NCBI GenBank assembly: GCA_036639875.1 | Contig: JAVWHX010000001.1 | Span: 1-64,000, forward strand | Reading direction: 5' to 3' | From: JAVWHX01 sp036639875 | Lineage (GTDB): Bacteria > Bacillota_I > Bacilli_A > Erysipelotrichales > Coprobacillaceae | Length of the DNA: 64,000 nt | Shown here: positions 54,067-63,607 of the stretch, in pieces | How the letters are laid out: the number at the start of each line of letters is the position of its first letter | Numbering within the stretch: position 1 is the stretch's first letter | Notes under the pieces: model-generated | Told to the model about the DNA's origin: nothing | The model's database searches: none | What the model saw: the letters and a program-made list of their open reading frames with translations, nothing else | Program-made: the position numbers and the translations under genes

Positions 54067-56214
54067 TTAATTCGACAACTTTTTTAAAGCTTTATGATGA
54101 GCCATAAGAGTTCTTAAACCATGTGGCATAGAAAATGCAATATCAACAGTATTTGCATTCACTTTTACTATAACTCCCTTACCAAAAACATCATGTTCAA
54201 CAAAATCCCCTTGTCTCCACTCAGTCACTTCATTATCACCAATCATCTCTTCAATCGTTTCACCTAATTGAAGATAATCTCTTGATTTAAATTTAGAAGG
54301 ATTTCCAACATGTTCTACTTTGTCACTACCAATTTCATCAATAAACTGTGATGCCATTTTTGGTGAATTTGTAATAAAATTAAATCCTTGGCTATCAGTT
54401 AAATACAAACGTTTCTTAGCTCTTGTAAAAGCCACATAAGCCAAACGTCGTTCTTCTTCCATACCTTCTTCACCACCCTCAGATAAGCTTCTAAAACTAG
54501 GGAAAACATCTTGTGATAACCCCACCACAAAAACATAGTTAAACTCTAATCCCTTAGCCATATGAATACTCATCAAAGAAACATATTCATCATCAAAAAC
54601 ATCATCTTGAGAAGTATATAAAGCAATATCTTGAAGATAACTTTCAAATGTTGGAGTATCTGGATGTGTATTCAGATAATTAGAAATAGATGCTTTTAAC
54701 TCCATTAAGTTTTGAATACGATTATCATCTTGATCATTTTTAAGCATTTGAAAATAACCTAAATCAATCAATAAACTTTCAAAAACTTCATGTAATGGCA
54801 AAGCAGCTTGTTTTGCTTTTTCAATACATTTTACAAAATCAATAAGTTGATTTCTAACCTTAGTAGAAAGACCCATTTCATCACTATACAAACATAACGC
54901 TTCATAATTAGTGATTCCATATTCAATCGCAACACGATGAATTTTATCTAATGTCTTTTCACCAATCCCCCTTGCCGGGACATTGACAATTCTGTCAAAA
55001 GATAAATCATCACCAACAACCATTAAACGAATATAACTTAAAGCATCTTTTATTTCTTTACGATTAAAGAACTTTAAACCACCAAATATCTTATAATCTA
55101 TTTGTCTTTGAATTAATTTTTGTTCAAAAGAACGAGATAAATAATTAGCACGATATAATATTGCAAAATCATGATAATTAACACCCTCAACTTTAGCAAT
55201 AATGTCCTCTATTGTATCACAGATATAATTTGCTTCTGCTTCTTCATCAACCCCAGAATAATGAATAACTTTTGGTCCATCATCTAATTGAGTAAATAAT
55301 TCTTTTTCTAATCTATTCTTGTTTTTTCTAATAAGATTATTAGAAATATCTAAGATTGTTTTCGTAGAACGATAATTTTGATCTAATATAACTGTTTTAA
55401 CACTTGGATAATCTTTATCAAAGTTCATAATAAAATTAACATCAGAACCTCTAAATGAATAGATTGTTTGATCTGGATCACCAACTACACATAATACAGA
55501 TTGACCAGATAAATATTGAATAAGTTTATAGTCTATTTCACCAACATCTTGAAATTCATCAACATGTATATATTGAAATTGACGTTGCCATCTATCCAAA
55601 ATATCAGGAAACTTTTCAAATAATTCTACTGCTTTTAATAATAAATCATCAAAATCTAACATAAAACGTTCTTCTTTATATTTTTCATAATCAGCATAAA
55701 CTTGAGCTTTTTTCTGTTCGCCAATAAAATCACCAGCAAATGACCTAGCACGTTCAGGGCTAACGCCACCCATCTTACATGTTGATATGTAATTGATACA
55801 ACTCTTATAACTCATTGTTTTAGGATCTATTTGTAACTCTTTAAAGAGCTTTTTCAACAATGCCTTTTGATCTTCTTCATCCATAATGACGAAATTATTA
55901 GGATAATTCAAAGCACGAATATGTTGTCTTAAAATACGTACACATAATGAATGGATTGTACATAACAAAGCACCAGAAGCATATTCTCCCAATAATGAAA
56001 TAACTCTCTCTTTCATTTCATTAGCTGCTTTATTTGTAAAAGTAATCGCTAAGATATGACGTGGTTCAATACCAATGTTTTCAATCAAATATGCAATACG
56101 ATATGTTAAAACTCTTGTTTTCCCACTTCCAGCACCTGCAATAATTCTCAAATGAGAATCAAGATAAGTTGCTGCTTCTTTTTGATTAGGATTTAATAAT
56201 TCATCTAAATTCAT
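54067..56214 (-). CDS. pcrA: UvrD/Rep-family DNA helicase PcrA
   Basis: The 715-residue SF1 helicase has the Walker A GAGSGKTR near residue 27, motif Ia, DEFQDVGEIDY near 219 (motif II), GDPDQTIYSFRGSD near 246 (motif III), VxIMS-type MSIHMAKGLEF near 558 (motif V) and the TRAKKRLYL motif near 608 (VI). ATG 56214 fits GGGGTGAT and the family N-terminus MNLDELLNPNQ. PcrA helps in repair and clears RNA polymerase from DNA. Confidence 0.95.
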   Translation of the reverse strand: MNLDELLNPNQKEAATYLDSHLRIIAGAGSGKTRVLTYRIAYLIENIGIEPRHILAITFTNKAANEMKERVISLLGEYASGALLCTIHSLCVRILRQHIRALNYPNNFVIMDEEDQKALLKKLFKELQIDPKTMSYKSCINYISTCKMGGVSPERARSFAGDFIGEQKKAQVYADYEKYKEERFMLDFDDLLLKAVELFEKFPDILDRWQRQFQYIHVDEFQDVGEIDYKLIQYLSGQSVLCVVGDPDQTIYSFRGSDVNFIMNFDKDYPSVKTVILDQNYRSTKTILDISNNLIRKNKNRLEKELFTQLDDGPKVIHYSGVDEEAEANYICDTIEDIIAKVEGVNYHDFAILYRANYLSRSFEQKLIQRQIDYKIFGGLKFFNRKEIKDALSYIRLMVVGDDLSFDRIVNVPARGIGEKTLDKIHRVAIEYGITNYEALCLYSDEMGLSTKVRNQLIDFVKCIEKAKQAALPLHEVFESLLIDLGYFQMLKNDQDDNRIQNLMELKASISNYLNTHPDTPTFESYLQDIALYTSQDDVFDDEYVSLMSIHMAKGLEFNYVFVVGLSQDVFPSFRSLSEGGEEGMEEERRLAYVAFTRAKKRLYLTDSQGFNFITNSPKMASQFIDEIGSDKVEHVGNPSKFKSRDYLQLGETIEEMIGDNEVTEWRQGDFVEHDVFGKGVIVKVNANTVDIAFSMPHGLRTLMAHHKALKKLSN

Positions 56215-56268
56215 TGTATCACCCCGTTTTTCAATTATACCATAGTGTCTTCTTGAGATAAACAAAGA

Positions 56269-56290
56269 AGTGATGAAATTCTCATCACTT
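56269..56290 (-). terminator. Intrinsic terminator of the histidine phosphatase gene
   Basis: AAGTGATGA pairs with TCATCACTT around a 4-5-base loop, beside the 3' end of the 56285-56869 gene. The T tract is short. Confidence 0.55.
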
Positions 56291-56869
56291 CATAATCGAA
56301 TCAAAGTTATGGTTAATAATTTCTACCAGTGCAAACTCATCATTTTCATATTCGAATTTTAAAATACAACAATTTCCTAATCTTTCTTTTTGATCAACTT
56401 GTTGATTCTTCTCCCAATAACGCATAAAGCCACGACATGCAGCACCATGTGAAACTGCTAAAACAATTTCATGATCATCTTTTTTCATAATTCCACTTAA
56501 AGTATCATTTAATCTTTGACGCATAGCAAGTTCACCTTCACCACCAAAAGTCACAAAGAAATCACCATATGGTCTTGGTGGATTCAAGTCTTCACTTTCT
56601 CCTTCAAAAGTTCCAAAATTCCATTCTTTTAAACCTTTCAAACGAACATATGGCATCGAAGTCACAAGTTCTAATGTATCACTTGCTCTTTCAGAAGTTG
56701 AACAATAAGCATGATCTAAAATAATATTATGATTTTTGAAATATAATGCTGCAATTTTTGCTTGATTTTGTCCTAATTCAGTTAATGGAGCATCACACCA
56801 TCCTTGAATCTTCTTTCTTACATTAAACAATGTTTGTCCATGTCTCATCAAATATAATGTTTTTTTCAT
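56285..56869 (-). CDS. Histidine phosphatase (phosphoglycerate-mutase-like) family protein
   Basis: The 194-residue protein has the catalytic RHG motif (LMRHGQTLFNVRKKIQG near residue 6), GWCDAPLTELG near 23, and the second His region in VSHGAACRGFMRYW near 145. Such enzymes remove phosphate from sugars, cofactors or small molecules. The substrate is unknown. The start follows GAGGAGAG. Confidence 0.9.
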   Translation of the reverse strand: MKKTLYLMRHGQTLFNVRKKIQGWCDAPLTELGQNQAKIAALYFKNHNIILDHAYCSTSERASDTLELVTSMPYVRLKGLKEWNFGTFEGESEDLNPPRPYGDFFVTFGGEGELAMRQRLNDTLSGIMKKDDHEIVLAVSHGAACRGFMRYWEKNQQVDQKERLGNCCILKFEYENDEFALVEIINHNFDSIMK

Positions 56870-56987
56870 AAATCTCTCCTCTTTTCAAAATAAGAATATC
56901 ACTTGGAGTACACTCTAAGTCAAGAATTTTTTAAAATAAATTGCGTTAATGAATAAGCATGATAAAATAGAGATATGAGGTGATTTT

Positions 56988-57857
56988 ATGTATTTGGTTA
57001 TTGATATTGGTGGTACTTATACAAAATATGGTTATTTTACTATCAAAGGTGAATGTATAAGTAAAGATAAATATGAAACTGTGAAAACAGATATTCATTG
57101 CTTTTATCAAAGTATTTTAGAACTTGTAAAAGATGATGTTGAAGGAATTGCGATAAGTATGCCTGGTTTAATAAACAGTCAAACAGGAGACATTGAAGCA
57201 ATTACCTTACTCCCTTTTTTAGCACAACATAATATTGTACAAGAACTTTTTGAATTTGTTAAAAGACCTATTACAGTTTGTAATGATGCCAAATGTGCTG
57301 CTCTTGGTGAAATGTGGAAAGGTCATCTAATTGATGCTCAAAATGCCCTTTTGATGGTTTTAGGCAGTGGCATTGGTGGAACGCTTATTATGAATCAACA
57401 CATTATAGAAAGCCCTCATCATAAAGCTGGTGAAATTGGTAGTATCTTAATGCCTATGAATCAAGATTATCAAACAATGACAAACTTTGGTGCTCATAAT
57501 AATGCAAATATATTAATTAAAGAACTTAGTGAAGTTCTAAATTGTTCAAATGATGGTGCGACAGTTTTTTCTTTAATTCATACAAAGAAAGAAGCTTTGT
57601 TATTATTTGAAAAATATTGTCGTGAAATAGCTTTTATGATATATAATTTAGATTATATATTAGATTTAGATATTGTTTGTATAGGTGGCGGAATCAGTGA
57701 ACAACCTTTGCTTATCAAAACTATTCAAGAACAATTTTCATCACTTAGAGATAAGTACAAAGAAGACCAACACGAACCTATCATTCAATCATGTTTACTA
57801 CATAATGATGCTAACTTACTTGGAGCATTATCATTTTATTTAAGCAAAAAAGAATAG
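56988..57857 (+). CDS. ROK-family sugar kinase
   Basis: The 289-residue protein has the ATP-binding DIGGTYTKYGYF at its N-terminus and VLGSGIGGTLIMNQHII near residue 124. The zinc-binding cysteine motif of many ROK glucokinases is absent, so it belongs to the zinc-less branch. Substrate may be glucose, N-acetylmannosamine or another hexose. The start follows GAGGTG. It is divergent from the histidine phosphatase gene and convergent with the MerR gene. Confidence 0.88.
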   Translation: MYLVIDIGGTYTKYGYFTIKGECISKDKYETVKTDIHCFYQSILELVKDDVEGIAISMPGLINSQTGDIEAITLLPFLAQHNIVQELFEFVKRPITVCNDAKCAALGEMWKGHLIDAQNALLMVLGSGIGGTLIMNQHIIESPHHKAGEIGSILMPMNQDYQTMTNFGAHNNANILIKELSEVLNCSNDGATVFSLIHTKKEALLLFEKYCREIAFMIYNLDYILDLDIVCIGGGISEQPLLIKTIQEQFSSLRDKYKEDQHEPIIQSCLLHNDANLLGALSFYLSKKE

Positions 57858-57861
57858 TCCC

Positions 57862-58245
57862 CTATTCTTTTTTATATAACTTTCCTTCATATTTTAATAA
57901 CCTATCTTCATAACCATCAATTTTATGATTTAATCGATCTAACACTTTTTGCATATCTTTTATTTTTAACTCAAGTAAATCTCTTTGATCAACAAGAATT
58001 TGTTTTCTTGCCGGAATTGTATCAACTCCATTTTGAAATAAAGTTATATACTCAATCAAAGATTCTACTGAAATACCTGCACTTCTCATTGCCAAAATAA
58101 AAAATATCCACTCTTCATCTTCAGCATCATAATCACGATATCCACTAGCATTTCTATGAACTGGAGGGATAAGTCCAATTCTTTCATAGTATCTTAGTGT
58201 ATCTGTGGAAATATTATACTTTTTACTTATTTCAGCTATTGTCAT
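57862..58245 (-). CDS. MerR-family transcriptional regulator
   Basis: The 127-residue protein has a full N-terminal MerR helix-turn-helix (AEISKKYNISTDTLRYYERIGLIP, given in parts: NISTDTLRYYERIGL) and a coiled-coil C-terminus. No effector-binding domain follows. ATG 58245 fits GAGGTG; in-frame residues upstream to 58392 lie inside ribF and are untranslated. It may regulate the gene across from it (ROK), which is inference. Confidence 0.9.
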   Translation of the reverse strand: MTIAEISKKYNISTDTLRYYERIGLIPPVHRNASGYRDYDAEDEEWIFFILAMRSAGISVESLIEYITLFQNGVDTIPARKQILVDQRDLLELKIKDMQKVLDRLNHKIDGYEDRLLKYEGKLYKKE

Positions 58246-58304
58246 TGTATCATCACCTCTAAATCTATTATAAACCTTTAAGTAGACTTCAAGGCAAGTC
58301 TTTT

Positions 58305-58336
58305 TGTAAAAAAACACAAGAATTTTAATCTTATGT
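58305..58336 (-). terminator. Intrinsic terminator of ribF
   Basis: ACACAAGA (58314-58321) pairs with TCTTATGT (58329-58336) with one mismatch; a T run follows on the minus strand. The ribF stop lies within the hairpin. Confidence 0.75.
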
Positions 58337-59245
58337 TTTAAAATATGCTCTGACATATTCTTGATCATTATATAATTGTTTAACCAACTCATCTTTCGAA
58401 GAAAAAGTTTGTTCTTTACGGATTAAATGATAGAATTCAACATGCAGATCACAACCATAAATGTTTCTATTAAAATCTAATATAAAGACTTCTAAAGAAG
58501 GTTTATCTAATGCAACAAATGTTGGATTATAACCAATATTACACATTCCTATAAACACTTCATCATCTAAATATACTTTTGTTGCATAAACTCCACCACA
58601 AGGTAAGAAATAGGCATTATAATCAACATTGGCAGTAGGAAATCCAATTGTCTTTCCAATTTGTCTCCCCTTTATAACCTTACCAGATATACAATACTCT
58701 CTTCCTAATAAATGATTAATCTCATTAATATTACCTTTTTGTAAGATATCACGAATACGTGTTGAAGATATCTTTTGATTATGAAACATAACTTCATCAA
58801 TAACACTTGTTTTAAACTCATGACAATCTTTTAATGTTTGTGAATTACCAGAATTCTTATCTCCAAATTTAAAATCAAAACCACATACAACATGTTTAAC
58901 ATTTTGGGATATAATATATTTTTGAATAAAGTCTAATGGTTTTAATGCTGCAACTTCTTTTGTAAACTCAATAACAAACAAATAATCTAGTCCCATTTCT
59001 TCTAAGATACGAATACGATCATCCATAGTTGTTAAATATTGTTCTTCCTTCATAACCCCTAAAATATATAAAGGATGATGATCAAAAGTCATTAATGCTT
59101 TCTTATAACCCATTTCATCTGCTTCTTTAATAACTTCCTTAATCAAAGCCATATGACCAATATGTAATCCATCAAAGAAACCTAATGCTGTACAAATAGG
59201 TTCATTTATATTCAATTGTTGTCCATTTAAATAAATAACTTCCAT
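58331..59245 (-). CDS. ribF: Bifunctional riboflavin kinase/FAD synthetase RibF
   Basis: The 304-residue protein has an N-terminal FMN adenylyltransferase domain (GFFDGLHIGHMAL, the nucleotidyltransferase HxGH near residue 24) and a C-terminal riboflavin kinase domain (GREYCISGKVIKGRQIG, IGFPTANV near 192). It makes FMN and FAD. The gene is directly downstream of truB, one base overlapping, a frequent pairing in bacteria. The start follows AAGGGG. Confidence 0.96.
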   Translation of the reverse strand: MEVIYLNGQQLNINEPICTALGFFDGLHIGHMALIKEVIKEADEMGYKKALMTFDHHPLYILGVMKEEQYLTTMDDRIRILEEMGLDYLFVIEFTKEVAALKPLDFIQKYIISQNVKHVVCGFDFKFGDKNSGNSQTLKDCHEFKTSVIDEVMFHNQKISSTRIRDILQKGNINEINHLLGREYCISGKVIKGRQIGKTIGFPTANVDYNAYFLPCGGVYATKVYLDDEVFIGMCNIGYNPTFVALDKPSLEVFILDFNRNIYGCDLHVEFYHLIRKEQTFSSKDELVKQLYNDQEYVRAYFKT

Positions 59246-60087
59246 TAAAATAAACCCCTTATATTCTTTAAATATCCATGACCATCAGGTCCGTACACAG
59301 CCAATACCTTTTGCTCTTTATTGACCACAACCACATTATGATCAATATCACTTTTAATAAGCTTACCATGATAGACAATATTTTCATCATCAATAACATA
59401 CTTTTCATAATCAGCAAATGCTTCCTCTATGCTTAACATTCTAAATCGATTATTCGCAATATCATCCAATGTTACACAATCTTTTAAACAAAACATTCCT
59501 GACTGACTTCGAATTAATCTCGACATATGTCCAGGATATCCTAACTTTTCAGCAATATCTACACATAAAGAACGAATATATGTCCCTTTAGAACAATAAA
59601 ACCTCAATGTGATTTCATTATCTATCTGATTTATTAATTCAATATCTAATATATTTATATCTCTAGGTTCTATCTTGACCTCTTCATTATTTCTAGCATA
59701 TTCATACAATTTCTTACCATTGACTTTAATTGCCGAATAAATCGGTGGCATTTGTTTTTGTTGACCTAAAAAAGAATCAAGAACTTCTTTTACATTATCA
59801 ACACCCTCAAACTTTTTCTCTCTAAGTACTGTTCCACTTGCATCATATGTATCCGTAAATTTCCCTAGAGATAAAGTTGCAATATATTCCTTTTGATCAC
59901 ATGTTAAAAACTGAATAGCTTTTGTTGCTTTTCCTACACATAAAACAAGAACACCAGTCGCATCAGGATCCAAAGTCCCACAATGACCAACCTTCTTTGT
60001 TTGTAATAATTTTCTCACTTTAAAGACAACATCATGACTTGTCATACCCGCTTCTTTATGAACTAATAATATTCCATCCAATTTCAT
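59245..60087 (-). CDS. truB: tRNA pseudouridine(55) synthase TruB
   Basis: The 280-residue enzyme makes pseudouridine-55 in tRNA. It shows DGILLVHKEAGMTSHDVV at the start and the catalytic GTLDPDATGVL near residue 38, plus YDASGTVLREKKF near 80. ATG 60087 fits the family start but its Shine-Dalgarno is poor. It lies 30 bases after the terminator of the FKBP-like gene and just upstream of ribF. Confidence 0.94.
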   Translation of the reverse strand: MKLDGILLVHKEAGMTSHDVVFKVRKLLQTKKVGHCGTLDPDATGVLVLCVGKATKAIQFLTCDQKEYIATLSLGKFTDTYDASGTVLREKKFEGVDNVKEVLDSFLGQQKQMPPIYSAIKVNGKKLYEYARNNEEVKIEPRDINILDIELINQIDNEITLRFYCSKGTYIRSLCVDIAEKLGYPGHMSRLIRSQSGMFCLKDCVTLDDIANNRFRMLSIEEAFADYEKYVIDDENIVYHGKLIKSDIDHNVVVVNKEQKVLAVYGPDGHGYLKNIRGLF

Positions 60088-60115
60088 CACCGCTAGTATT
60101 ATATCATAAAAAATA

Positions 60116-60139
60116 AAAAATGAGTCAAAAAGACTCATT
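60116..60139 (-). terminator. Intrinsic terminator of the FKBP-like lipoprotein gene
   Basis: AATGAGTC (60119-60126) pairs with GACTCATT (60132-60139) around TTTTT; on the minus strand a T-rich run follows. It overlaps the stop codon. Confidence 0.85.
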
Positions 60140-60518
60140 ATTTTACTTTTTTGTAAAGTTCATTAACTGTAATATCAAATGTTACTTCTTTACCTGCTAA
60201 GTCAGTACTTTGATAATTTTTAGGGAAAGTTACCTTAATTGTCTTCTTTCCACCTTTTTTCACACCAATAATTTGATCTTCAAATCCATCAATAAAAGTT
60301 CCTGAACCAATTTCTAAAGGATAATTTTTAGAAGTTCCACCATTAAATGCAACTCCATCCAATTTTCCAACAAAATCAATCTTTGTATAGTCTCCATTTT
60401 CAACAACGTTTGAAGTTGTAGAAGTATTGTTAGTTGAAGTATTGTTGTTAGTTGTTGTTCCTGAAGAACATCCTACCAATAATAATAACGCTAAAGCTAA
60501 ACCTAATAATTTTTTCAT
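60138..60518 (-). CDS. FKBP-type peptidyl-prolyl isomerase lipoprotein (trigger-factor-like domain)
   Basis: The 126-residue lipoprotein has lipobox LLLVGC (Cys at residue 17), an Asn/Thr-rich linker to about residue 40, and one small FKBP-like domain. The fold is shown by [20 protein letters not shown] near 48 (in parts: [13 protein letters not shown]) and [22 protein letters not shown] near 77 (in parts: [15 protein letters not shown]), like the PPIase domain of trigger factor. It is shorter than classic surface foldases. It probably assists folding of secreted proteins. Confidence 0.8.
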   Translation of the reverse strand: MKKLLGLALALLLLVGCSSGTTTNNNTSTNNTSTTSNVVENGDYTKIDFVGKLDGVAFNGGTSKNYPLEIGSGTFIDGFEDQIIGVKKGGKKTIKVTFPKNYQSTDLAGKEVTFDITVNELYKKVK

Positions 60519-60527
60519 ACTCTTCTC

Positions 60528-61754
60528 CTATTTATGATTAATAACATAATAATTTTTCTTACCACGTCTAATAACAGTCGCTTCTTTACCAAAAGCATTT
60601 TCTTTTTTTACAATGAATTCAACATCTGTTACTTTTTCACCATTAATTAGCACAGATCCTCCAGTCACAAACTGTCTTGCTTCACGATTAGAAGAAGCAG
60701 CCCCTACTTGCACCAAAACATTTAAAATCTGTGTATCTTCATTCATATCAATGCTAGCAACACCATTAAAACAAGATTGAACTTGAGCTAATGTCAAATT
60801 TTGAATTTGTCCAGAGAATAACATTTGACTGATATCCAAAGCTTCTTGATAAGCTTCTTCATCATGAACAAAAGTAATAACTTCTCTAGCAAGTGCTTGA
60901 TGAGCTTCTCTTAAGTGTGGTTGTGTTTTGTTTTTTTCTTCTAAATCTTCAATTTCTTCTTTAGATAAGAATGTTAAGAATTTTAAGTAATCAATAACTT
61001 TTTCATCTTCAGAATTAATAAAGAACTGATACATTTCATATGGTGAAGTTTTTTCTCTATCTAACCATATAGCATGGCCATTTGTTTTACCAAACTTAGT
61101 TCCATCACTCTTTGTAAGTAACGGCATAGTAAATCCAAATGCTTCTTTACCAGATTTCTTTCTAATTAATTCAATACCAGCAGTGATATTCCCCCATTGA
61201 TCTTGCCCAGCAACTTGCATATGACAATCTTTATTTTCATATAACCAATAAAAATCCATAGCTTGCATAATCATATATGAAAATTCAGTATATGTAATAC
61301 CTAAATCTAATCTTCTTTTTACAATATCTTTTCCTAGCATATAATTGATATTAAAGTATTTCCCATAATCTCTTAAGAAATCAATAAAGTTAATATCTTT
61401 AGACCAATCATAGTTATTAACAACTTCAAATCCAAACAAATCTTGAGCTTGCTTCTTTAAACAATCAAAATTATGTTGAACTTGTTCTCTTGTTATCATA
61501 GGTCTTTCAGTATCTGGTTTAGGATCACCAATTAATCCAGTTGCACCACCAACCAATAAAATTGGATTATGACCTGCATCTTTTAATCTCTTACTAATTA
61601 AAAATGATGAGAAATGTCCAATATGTAAACTATCACCAGTTGGATCAGTTCCAATATAGAAAGTCATTCCACCTTTATTTAATTTTTCTTTTAAATCATC
61701 TGAACTTACATCTTTAATCAATCCGCGCCACATTAAATCATCATAAATATTCAT
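60528..61754 (-). CDS. tyrS: Tyrosyl-tRNA synthetase
   Basis: The 408-residue class I synthetase has the HIGH motif (SLHIGHFSSF near residue 41), the KFGKTNG motif (KMSKS type, near 227) and an S4 RNA-binding domain at the C-terminus (SNREARQFVTGGSVLINGEKV near 350, given in parts: SNREARQFV, GSVLINGEKV). It is controlled by the T-box leader upstream. The start follows AAGGAGG. Confidence 0.97.
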   Translation of the reverse strand: MNIYDDLMWRGLIKDVSSDDLKEKLNKGGMTFYIGTDPTGDSLHIGHFSSFLISKRLKDAGHNPILLVGGATGLIGDPKPDTERPMITREQVQHNFDCLKKQAQDLFGFEVVNNYDWSKDINFIDFLRDYGKYFNINYMLGKDIVKRRLDLGITYTEFSYMIMQAMDFYWLYENKDCHMQVAGQDQWGNITAGIELIRKKSGKEAFGFTMPLLTKSDGTKFGKTNGHAIWLDREKTSPYEMYQFFINSEDEKVIDYLKFLTFLSKEEIEDLEEKNKTQPHLREAHQALAREVITFVHDEEAYQEALDISQMLFSGQIQNLTLAQVQSCFNGVASIDMNEDTQILNVLVQVGAASSNREARQFVTGGSVLINGEKVTDVEFIVKKENAFGKEATVIRRGKKNYYVINHK

Positions 61755-61778
61755 AATATTCCTCCTTATAATATAAAA

Positions 61779-61980
61779 AAGAATTCATCAAAGGACGAAT
61801 TCTCGCGGTACCACCTTTATTTATGCTATTAGCATACTCTCTTGTTGATAACGGTACATCACCGTCTAAGCTTTGCACTTAGATGCTCCAGAGTGTATTC
61901 ATTATATCTTTTGACTTGTTTTCACCAACCACAAGTTCTCTTATTCAAAACAATATAATTACTTATCTCTTTCATTGCTG
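61779..61980 (-). promoter_or_regulatory. T-box leader, tyrosine specifier (UAC), upstream of tyrS
   Basis: The T-box AAGGTGGTACCGC lies at 61805-61817 (minus). It is followed by the terminator hairpin, GAATTC with GTC/GAT, and a T run at 61779-61804. In stem I the 3' specifier-loop side reads UAC (complement of 61895-61897), then A, then CTCT pairing with AGAG. Uncharged tRNA-Tyr would prevent termination and raise TyrS synthesis. Confidence 0.93.
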
Positions 61981-61987
61981 TATTCTT

Positions 61988-62016
61988 ATCATATTAGATT
62001 TCAATTATGAAGTCAA
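61988..62016 (-). promoter_or_regulatory. Promoter of the tyrS T-box transcript
   Basis: TTGACT (complement of 62011-62016) and TATGAT (complement of 61988-61993) are separated by 17 bases. The predicted start lies just upstream of T-box stem I. Confidence 0.85.
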
Positions 62017-62048
62017 TACCAAACCTAATATATAAACATTTTATATCA

Positions 62049-63476
62049 CTATTTTCCATTTAAAACATTATCAATTCTTTCCTTAACTGCTTTTAATTCT
62101 CCATCACTTGGATAGAAATAATAAAGATAGTTTGCTTTTTGAACTTCATCATTATGCCATTTATACTCTCCATCAATAGAATGATTTTCCATTGTTTGAA
62201 GTTTAGGTAATAAATCAACAACCAGTTCATAAGCCTTCATAAAATCTTCTTTAGGAAAATTTGTTGTAAAATTATTTTCTAATGAATCAATCACACTCAT
62301 AGCGTGATTATATGAAGGTTCTTGAGCAAACTTTGCAAAAATCCCTTTAATAAGTTCCATTTGTTGATAACCACGTGATCTTTCATTTAAAGGAAGCATC
62401 TTTCTTGCTCTTGCAAAAGTTAATGCCTTTTCACCATTAACTTCATTAATTCCTTTTGTAAAGTTATATCCATCAGCGCTATAAGTATAATGACTGTAAA
62501 CTTTTACGCCACCCAAAGCATCAACCAAATCTGTTAAACCCGTGAAATTAATCTTTGCATAATAGTTAATTTCAATGTCCAATGCTTTTTCAATACTCGC
62601 TATTGATGATTGGATACCACCCCACCATCCACTATAAGACAACTTACTACTTGCATTTTTAGCAGGAATATAAACAAATAAATCTCTAGGAACAACTTGC
62701 ATATTCACTTTCTTTGTCTCAGGATTAACAGTTAATAAAATATTAACATCACCTCTCCCAACAGAATTAATATTATCACCAGATGATAAATCAGCACCTT
62801 GAAAATAAACAGTAAATGGTTCTTTAGAAATATCAACTTTCTTTGTCTTAACAGCTTCTAAAACATAATCTTTAGAAAGAATAACTTTAATATTGGCATT
62901 ATAATTTTCATCAATCTCAGATAAATCACTTTTCCCTAAGTTTGTTAATACCAAAAGATCAACTTTTTTATTCTTTAAATCTTCATATGCTTTTTTCATA
63001 TTCTCATATGAAACTTCCTTAGATACAGTTTTATTATTATCCTTTAATATTTCAGCAGAACGCTTATATGCATTTTCATCATCTTTTACATAAGCTAAAT
63101 TCAACTTTTTAAAGTCTTGATCTTTTGTAATTGTTGAATCTTTTAAAGCAACAATTGCAACTGTTTCTACTTCTTTACCTTCGGTAACTTTGTTAACGAA
63201 ACCAATAACTTTTTGAGTTGCAAAAACTCCAAATATTAAACACCCACATACAATAAGTTCTATAACAATAGCAAGCTTTGGCTTTTTATAATGTGCAAGC
63301 CATAATAAACCAACAATCACTAAAAAAACAACAATTCCAATAACCAAAAACATTGTTGGTATATAAACATTTAACTGTATAAAACAATATGTAGCCATAA
63401 TACAAATAAGTCCTAATATAGCTAATGTTACTTTTCCAAGTTTAGAATCTTTTATATATTGAAAATATTTTTCCAT
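62049..63476 (-). CDS. LytR/CpsA/Psr (LCP) family cell-wall glycopolymer ligase
   Basis: The 475-residue protein has an N-terminal membrane region (four hydrophobic stretches before residue 110) and the LCP domain. Conserved residues are present: RGDVNILLTVNPETKKVNM near 240 with the catalytic acidic/Arg positions, VVPRDLFVYIP near 262, and RARKMLPLNERSRGYQQ near 355. LCP enzymes transfer teichoic acids or capsule to peptidoglycan. ATG 63476 fits AGAGAGG; earlier in-frame residues to 63548 lack a Shine-Dalgarno. Confidence 0.92.
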   Translation of the reverse strand: MEKYFQYIKDSKLGKVTLAILGLICIMATYCFIQLNVYIPTMFLVIGIVVFLVIVGLLWLAHYKKPKLAIVIELIVCGCLIFGVFATQKVIGFVNKVTEGKEVETVAIVALKDSTITKDQDFKKLNLAYVKDDENAYKRSAEILKDNNKTVSKEVSYENMKKAYEDLKNKKVDLLVLTNLGKSDLSEIDENYNANIKVILSKDYVLEAVKTKKVDISKEPFTVYFQGADLSSGDNINSVGRGDVNILLTVNPETKKVNMQVVPRDLFVYIPAKNASSKLSYSGWWGGIQSSIASIEKALDIEINYYAKINFTGLTDLVDALGGVKVYSHYTYSADGYNFTKGINEVNGEKALTFARARKMLPLNERSRGYQQMELIKGIFAKFAQEPSYNHAMSVIDSLENNFTTNFPKEDFMKAYELVVDLLPKLQTMENHSIDGEYKWHNDEVQKANYLYYFYPSDGELKAVKERIDNVLNGK

Positions 63477-63607
63477 AATAGCCTCTCTTTCCCATCTTCG
63501 AAATTCTACCATAATTCGACACATAATACAAATTAGCAAAAAAATCAAACCACTTATAAAAAAGAAAAAGTATAAAATCTTAAATAAGACATTATACTTT
63601 CAATTTA

